Part shown: positions 33,401 to 37,144 of the stretch, piece by piece
How positions within the stretch are numbered: the first letter of the stretch is position 1
How the letters are laid out: every line of letters starts with the position of its first letter
Origin: Deltaproteobacteria bacterium
GTDB taxonomy: Bacteria > Myxococcota_A > UBA9042 > DTJE01
NCBI GenBank assembly: GCA_029555025.1
Contig: JAKPTZ010000096.1
Coordinates: forward strand, 1 to 37,144
Length of the DNA: 37,144 bases
Direction of reading: 5' to 3'
Program-made: the position numbers and the translations under genes
Notes under the pieces: model-generated
What the model was told of the DNA's origin: nothing
The model's input: only the letters and a program-made list of their open reading frames with translations
Databases searched by the model: none

Positions 33401-35283
33401 ATCTGGAAAAGAAGTTGCTGCTTGACGCCGTTGCGCTGGCCGGCCGGACCGGTTTTGATGATCAGGGCCAGACCGAGGCGGCGTTGCGCCGCGTGCTTGA
33501 AATTGATCCGGCCAACAGGACGGCGCTTGACGCTCTGGACGCGACCTTCAAGGATGCAGGTCGGCAGACTGACCTGATGGCCATGCTGCGTCACAAACTG
33601 CGCTTGAACCTGTCCCAGGAAGAGAGGGTTTCAACCCTGCTGCGTCTTGGTGGAATCCTTGAAGGCTCGGGCGAGTTGAAGCAGGCGGCCGAGTCGTTCG
33701 AGGAAGCGGTCGTCCTGGAACCTGGCGACTTGAACCTGTTGAACAGGCTGCGGGCCATATATGCCAATCTTGGCGACGTGAAGGGCCAGATAGACACTAT
33801 CGAGCGCGTGTCGATCGCGGCCAGGACCCCCAAGGCCAGGATTTCCGGTCTGCTGGAGGTTGCGGCGCTTCAGAAGGATCAACTTGGCGACCTGAAGGCG
33901 GCGATGGCGACCCTGGAACGCGTTATCGCGGACGATCCCGGCAATCTGGCCGGCAGGCAGCGCCTGGAAGAAGTCTATGAGGAACTCGGTGACTTCCAGG
34001 CCCTTGTCCGGCTTCTGTCGAACGTTCTTGATTCGAAGGCCGAAGCAGCCGAAAAGGTTCGGTGCGCGATGAAGGCGGCCCAGATTTCCGAAATCGAACT
34101 GGACAACGTGCCGATGGCCATTTCGCTGGTTAGAAGGGCGTGGTCTGTCGAGCCGGAAAATCGTGAAGTGATTGACGATTTAATGCGTCTTTACTTCAAG
34201 ACTGAAGACTGGACGTCACTGATCGGCGTGGTTCGAGCCCGTGCGGCTATCGAAACCGACGAGGCCGCGAGGATGCAGGCTCTGGTCACCGCGGTTCAGA
34301 TTGCGGTCGAGCAGGTCGGCGACCAGGGGCTTGCAGCCATCATTTCGCGGGAAATTCTGCAGATTCGGCCGGATCACCACGAATCGATCCTGCTGCTTGC
34401 GGAAATGGCCGAGTCCCGCCAGCAGGATTCAGAGGCCCTTGAACTGTTCAAGCAGCTTGCGGAACCGGATGTGCCGGCGAAGTTCAGGATCGACGGACTG
34501 CTTGGAACGGCGAGGCTGCTTGTTCGCGCCGGCGGGGAAGGCGATGTCGCGGCCGAGTACATACGCCAGGCGGCCGCCCTTGATCCCGAGCACCCGGCGG
34601 TGCGCAAGTTCCTGAAGGCGTCATACCTGGAAGATGGCGAGTACTCCAAACTGGCCGAATGTCTTGATCTTGAACTGGCCGCGGCCGGAACCGACGAGGA
34701 GCGCGCTGCCGTAAGCATGGACATGGCCGAGATTTACCTGAACCATCTGTCCGATGGCGAGAAGTTCCTGGAGTACGCGCTGAAGGCTTACGGTTATCGG
34801 CGCGACGACCCGCGAACCGTGACGGCGCTGGTCGATTTCTTCCTGAAGAACGGCCGCGATTCCGAGGCGGTTCCTTACCTGGAATGGTTGGTGAACTACC
34901 TGGAAGCAAAGCGCCTTCTGAAGGAACTTCCGCCTTACGCCAACGCGCTTGGCCGCATTCTTGAAGCGTCCGGCGACGGGCGCAGGGCCGTCGATTTCTA
35001 TCGGATCTGTCACGAACATGATGCCGCGAACATCGACAACGCCCTTGCGCTGGGCAGGCTCCACATCCGTCATAACGACATGGAGAAGGCGCTTCGCGTG
35101 ATGCAGCCGATGCTGCTTCGCATTGATTCGCTGCCGCTGGATCAGAAGAAAGAGATCCTGCTTTCCCTTGCCCGCATCAACGAAAACCGCGGCGACCTTA
35201 AGAAGGCCAGGCAGTTCGTCAACAGGCTGCTGACCGAGCAGCCTGACTGCGCCGAGGCTCGCGAGATGCTTTCGAGGTTATAG
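24445..35283 (+). CDS. Giant TPR-repeat protein (3612 residues)
   Basis: A single uninterrupted frame of 10.8 kb encodes a protein of roughly 390 kDa. AAGGAG precedes the ATG. Residues 1-190 are helical but not clearly TPR (MSTSSLDKMFEIIFSDTPDF start). Residues about 190-265 are an acidic linker with a threefold EDAGIS-type repeat. From about 270 to the end the chain is built of degenerate TPR helices. More than twenty copies of a phrase like ILELDPENLDVVLKL or ILKIDPRDSFACVRL can be counted, usually spaced by 70-115 residues, with RLA.LYEDLIGDDEKAAAAF-type helices between. There is no signal peptide, TM segment or catalytic motif, so it should be a soluble, acidic cytoplasmic scaffold. It ends five bases before nadB, whose ribosome site GAGG (35274-35277) lies inside this gene. 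Codon use looks like that of its neighbours. The function is unknown. Confidence 0.93.
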   Translation: MSTSSLDKMFEIIFSDTPDFSVARECGADMSGAELIETLSLIREKALEASGPEMVHSLAAVVANLLLGAALDNPFDAEADKTARNSVSRIAGAAADLFDQDVGDQSLAQVARLAEAILSLNPAALADVYDLFGQGLDEDVKIRLLRLLAGCGDADYNRRYGPTLGEALAARRARMAAEATPADGVEQVMQEDVFPEDVGISEDAGISEDAGISPEKNVDAGDDSSPDLDDPAQRQQTLQFEPEDREADGIASSEPAEDADSGDAGSSDADVSVPADLAGLEAGLNRAPKDRDLRGAYIRLAIEQEVAERAVKFISRIAAGLHDADKAAALVDLAALHLMGGGTEAAMTALEAALEADRTSREALDRYVAIAEEGGLSERGAAFLETVRRALTGTPSEIPLLTSLGRLLGLSGRDDDAEKLWRRLRALDPRNIEALEFYIGYYGRKSDWQKQFATAQFELSVVDSDRDRIRLNLLMADVAENRLNNLDRAAEAHKRILLLAPENLDSFEALVCLYEKSRKWHQLVEMYNDRIRRLPAEDVDQKVALLFRIVEVYQNPEKQPGQENMLAAYSRIADISPTNVQALDTLDRGYQTSERWPDLLKVLEKKIELTEDPVELLELFNRVAEIVINRMSNETQAIPFLEKILELDPENLDVVLKLKSIYSHKHNQEKHYAMLKREIAMVQGAERERILLSAAEMARDKLLLFDEALELYSEAYRQNGTLREARENMHALFDRMERWADYAVFLDSEVECEMPDRRRIELLHKLAEIRATHLGDPVGAETVFQKILSIDPSDDLATDRLEAMLLQQGRFQEIYDVYRKMDDVRKFVAQITSFDAQKGVNPGFRKEMCLILARACEVDLKEPERALEFMEQAFQADPADDSVGRKVLSTAMKKKDFKRAERVLKILTATASEPAARQEDFVKLSKLYRDTERPSDAFDALADGIRADLDSDGLQKLVAEAIDSGTAGELWQPLATLLSDVVTAPSDDKWRQQILMVLGRIQAERLLFHEDARTTFEKVLAIDPGALEALDVLESIAMQQQDFTALEGVLIRRIDALKLDSDRQAVLVRLGALYEDLIGDDEKAAAAFARAAELAAEPDRAVLAGLHRTYDRLERFPELADVIRKERLLAPQDWERIALDIELAAVLADGLGQFDDALAVLDGILCDADNDKALALVRRIFDDGSDTDTAGSILRTVYARTGDSAGLLGVIETMIERAGRNDAKAALLVQAAGILSADLGDPSGAFERLASSIRLFPTEENVSLALGLAQEVDGFRLLADAIQSVVDPDVAAAEDLPELDPEIQALLFGTLGNLYGRKLGQPGKAVMAMERVMALTDVDESFLAEMLTLYRAVDAVDSALSAFDRLQAAQSVADARSTLIEKAMYAAANGRIDTAVAALRDVAGRTFDPEADSLLEEMLLEHGRYGDLIELLQARIERPEYESERAETAFRIAGVFRTHMKMASEAARFVRQAIKESQGRADIVAFAVEMVLDRSISDRRSFAPELAETLIDTLEAGQGDSGTVADLLRLRAEFCNDSIQRVAILNRLAALQDSTGDHVGRFDTLSQALGNTPGDAELAEAFVAAAVKAGAAVRAVERLGRFASSASGSDRVRLLMAAAALAKDHAGDEPGAVQIYRGLLTEFPDDVQVIEALEQLLQAMGSDAERVPLLERLAVLADDLSRRRTIRLKAAIIAASSNDPLTASGFLKFVVDARPDEDALDAESEDAARRLVDVSMELDDFDTVAEMHLLLGRLLPDAEARRACLLAAAEVTRDRLGHPADALTIFTGLLKVDENDAVARDAARDLARKTENVRVLMDILRHDVATAVDSNARNAALLESATVSLRIDVNDTDGAIEALRLVLLDDPSNAAAVRLCESIYDDHEAAPEAARLLIDAAERSGDGELLVRTLRIAIGQTGDPVERAAKLKTVGTTLVKLDRNAEAVEAFADAFLERPSEPETLRDLFDQLVRLERPELLSERVDAACDLMPDGAIDDVIDLRLRAAALLNTIPGKAEDAFVILRRALALRESDPAVIRAIIDLTQEAGMWRHYVEIQRLNIAYLLSTPDEKADAWLECGAIYADADRLDDQDLAAECYREVLAIRPLDRAALDVLARILGAAGDTEGLRILWQCELAAWEGLSPEKRDEGRMTRLRISVAEGALASGGGSDAVSAAMAIIESKAADAHSLDVAVKIYRETLDLELFNQLTALLSERNEHRRLLDLYRFVYSRKDVPPGPEACLRKSIELDEKLRLHDFRFEDLGRLVELVPTDAANMATYVEVGRKLGRMVKVAALLEKTLAAFQDREVAFEVAMQLAEIYEVDLKKPEDATNYLRLAFLRRPEDRLVVERLAAAYIGLGQFGDLALLYENLGDLTVDASERIEHYFKAAEVQREKVASPDGAIEILKKIMDIDPSNMAAIDALEQVSRQTGNYPELAVWLQHRADVTTDSGARRTLLLELADLYSTRLGRPGDAASVLESLQEALPQDLEVWARLEKTLVSLGTFDRLADMYMRLAGVVEADEHRLAALKKAASVFEARLDDRFQAVHALQEILKIDPRDSFACVRLGEMLEADEDWPALARHLAGCCNASEDAQARAGLALRVADLYMSRLDRQADAIAYFKMALDFDPKIAEAREGLMSLVGEGECSVDAAVILEEVFSRTGESASLLEVLRRQLGTVHTGSERAAILMRMAEVQAALPGMAGEAAALVGQALAEAPGKVDVLARLQAMAEGAGLWQQAYDLVAAALANAADDEALARLHRFAGTVAGGKLDDFERAAAHLETFLALQDVDAEVLEMLDMIYGRLGRRADQADILRQRISLAGDDVDSALQLRLAAALMDDSRDVDTAFDIARRVLKREPSNQDALKFMTDITSDPIVGRRAMDVLRRAFRESRNDSELLRAVENQILNSHESAELIELHCEAAGAAGSLGNSELQLVHLGAALALDPSSDKVLADVLETAGRNGNGKLAWAILKRAAQAASWPDLEKKLLLDAVALAGRTGFDDQGQTEAALRRVLEIDPANRTALDALDATFKDAGRQTDLMAMLRHKLRLNLSQEERVSTLLRLGGILEGSGELKQAAESFEEAVVLEPGDLNLLNRLRAIYANLGDVKGQIDTIERVSIAARTPKARISGLLEVAALQKDQLGDLKAAMATLERVIADDPGNLAGRQRLEEVYEELGDFQALVRLLSNVLDSKAEAAEKVRCAMKAAQISEIELDNVPMAISLVRRAWSVEPENREVIDDLMRLYFKTEDWTSLIGVVRARAAIETDEAARMQALVTAVQIAVEQVGDQGLAAIISREILQIRPDHHESILLLAEMAESRQQDSEALELFKQLAEPDVPAKFRIDGLLGTARLLVRAGGEGDVAAEYIRQAAALDPEHPAVRKFLKASYLEDGEYSKLAECLDLELAAAGTDEERAAVSMDMAEIYLNHLSDGEKFLEYALKAYGYRRDDPRTVTALVDFFLKNGRDSEAVPYLEWLVNYLEAKRLLKELPPYANALGRILEASGDGRRAVDFYRICHEHDAANIDNALALGRLHIRHNDMEKALRVMQPMLLRIDSLPLDQKKEILLSLARINENRGDLKKARQFVNRLLTEQPDCAEAREMLSRL
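25030..25083 (+). repeat. In-frame 18-bp tandem repeat in the giant gene
   Basis: Three tandem 18-bp units (25030, 25048, 25066) encode EDVGIS, EDAGIS and EDAGIS, residues 196-213. Units 2 and 3 differ only at synonymous positions. They sit in the acidic linker before the TPR array and could expand or contract without breaking the frame. Confidence 0.85.
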
Positions 35284-35288
35284 CCCAG

Positions 35289-36914
<1,626 letters not shown>

Positions 36915-36937
36915 AAATTCGCCCGCCGGGCAGATGC

Positions 36938-36999
36938 GATCCGCCCCCAGATCCGTAAGGGCGAATGAAAATTCGCCCGCCTGCGTGAAGATTCGCCCG
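36938..36999 (+). repeat. Dispersed hairpin repeat, copy 5 (62-nt form)
   Basis: Aligns without gaps to 14507-14568 with six differences in 62. The hairpin is at 36959-36978 with a GAAA loop. A half-stem ATTCGCCCG (36991-36999) follows, as in the other 62-nt copy. Together with copy 4 it makes a pair downstream of nadB. Confidence 0.88.
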
Positions 37000-37144
37000 T
37001 GGGCCCTTCGCTTCGCTCAGGGGACGAGGAGCTGCCGTACGCCACTTGTTCCTTGCCACTGGGGGGCCTTCGGGGTTACCCGTCCCGGGAATCGCGGTCG
37101 CGCACGGGGCCAGCCCCGTGTCGCGCCGCTGCCTCTCGGCGCGC
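37000..37144. other. Non-coding, palindrome-rich tail of the window
   Basis: I see no gene in this stretch. It holds a CCCTTCGCTTCGCTCAGGG-like imperfect hairpin near 37004-37022 and a perfect CACGGGG-CCAG-CCCCGTG hairpin at 37103-37120. No U-tract follows either. With copies 4 and 5 it makes at least 230 bp of non-coding DNA after nadB, the densest repeat patch in the window. Confidence 0.6.

Overview
The window is a GC-rich bacterial chromosome segment, densely packed with genes. It has no transposase, phage gene, tRNA or rRNA that I could recognise. The gene content (xerC-hslV-hslU order, zapA followed by RNase Y, a DUF4388 protein, a bactofilin, cytoplasmic and membrane TPR proteins, a Cys-rich lipoprotein) suggests a deltaproteobacterial or Myxococcota-like lineage, perhaps Bradymonadia-like. 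That placement is inference from families and gene order; no marker phylogeny was possible. Predicted promoters look sigma70-like, often with TAAATT as the -10 hexamer.

Layout. 3-530: the end of an unrecognised protein with a KOW-like C-terminus. 624-6026 (+): xerC, a small Cys-rich lipoprotein with its own promoter, hslV and hslU (ATP-dependent protease), a DUF3467 protein and malQ. 6036-8237 (+): a TTGACA promoter, zapA, an intergenic region that may encode a small RNA, and rny (RNase Y). 8416-13423 (-): a 33-residue AURKAIP1/COX24-like basic protein, then four overlapping genes: a membrane TPR/zinc-ribbon protein, a DUF4388 membrane protein, phoH and ybeY. 13604-14491 (+): lipA. 14589-16976 (-): a bactofilin, a degenerate cyclophilin-like lipoprotein and deoC in one transcription unit. 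17138-20680 (+): an 1180-residue zinc-ribbon/TM/TPR protein. 20712-24200 (-): dnaE, the DNA polymerase III alpha subunit. 24445-36914 (+): a 3612-residue TPR-repeat protein and nadB, five bases apart. 36915-37144: palindromic non-coding DNA.

The most distinctive items are the 10.8-kb TPR gene joined to nadB behind a promoter with an upstream dyad; the overlapping operon linking two uncharacterised membrane proteins to the RNA-metabolism genes phoH and ybeY; the bactofilin/pseudo-cyclophilin/deoC unit; and a family of hairpin repeats (8-9 bp stem, GNRA-type loop) found only at gene 3' ends, one copy of which supplies the nadB stop codon. Two genes (xerC and the 686-residue membrane TPR protein) have predicted promoters so close to their start codons that leaderless transcripts are likely.
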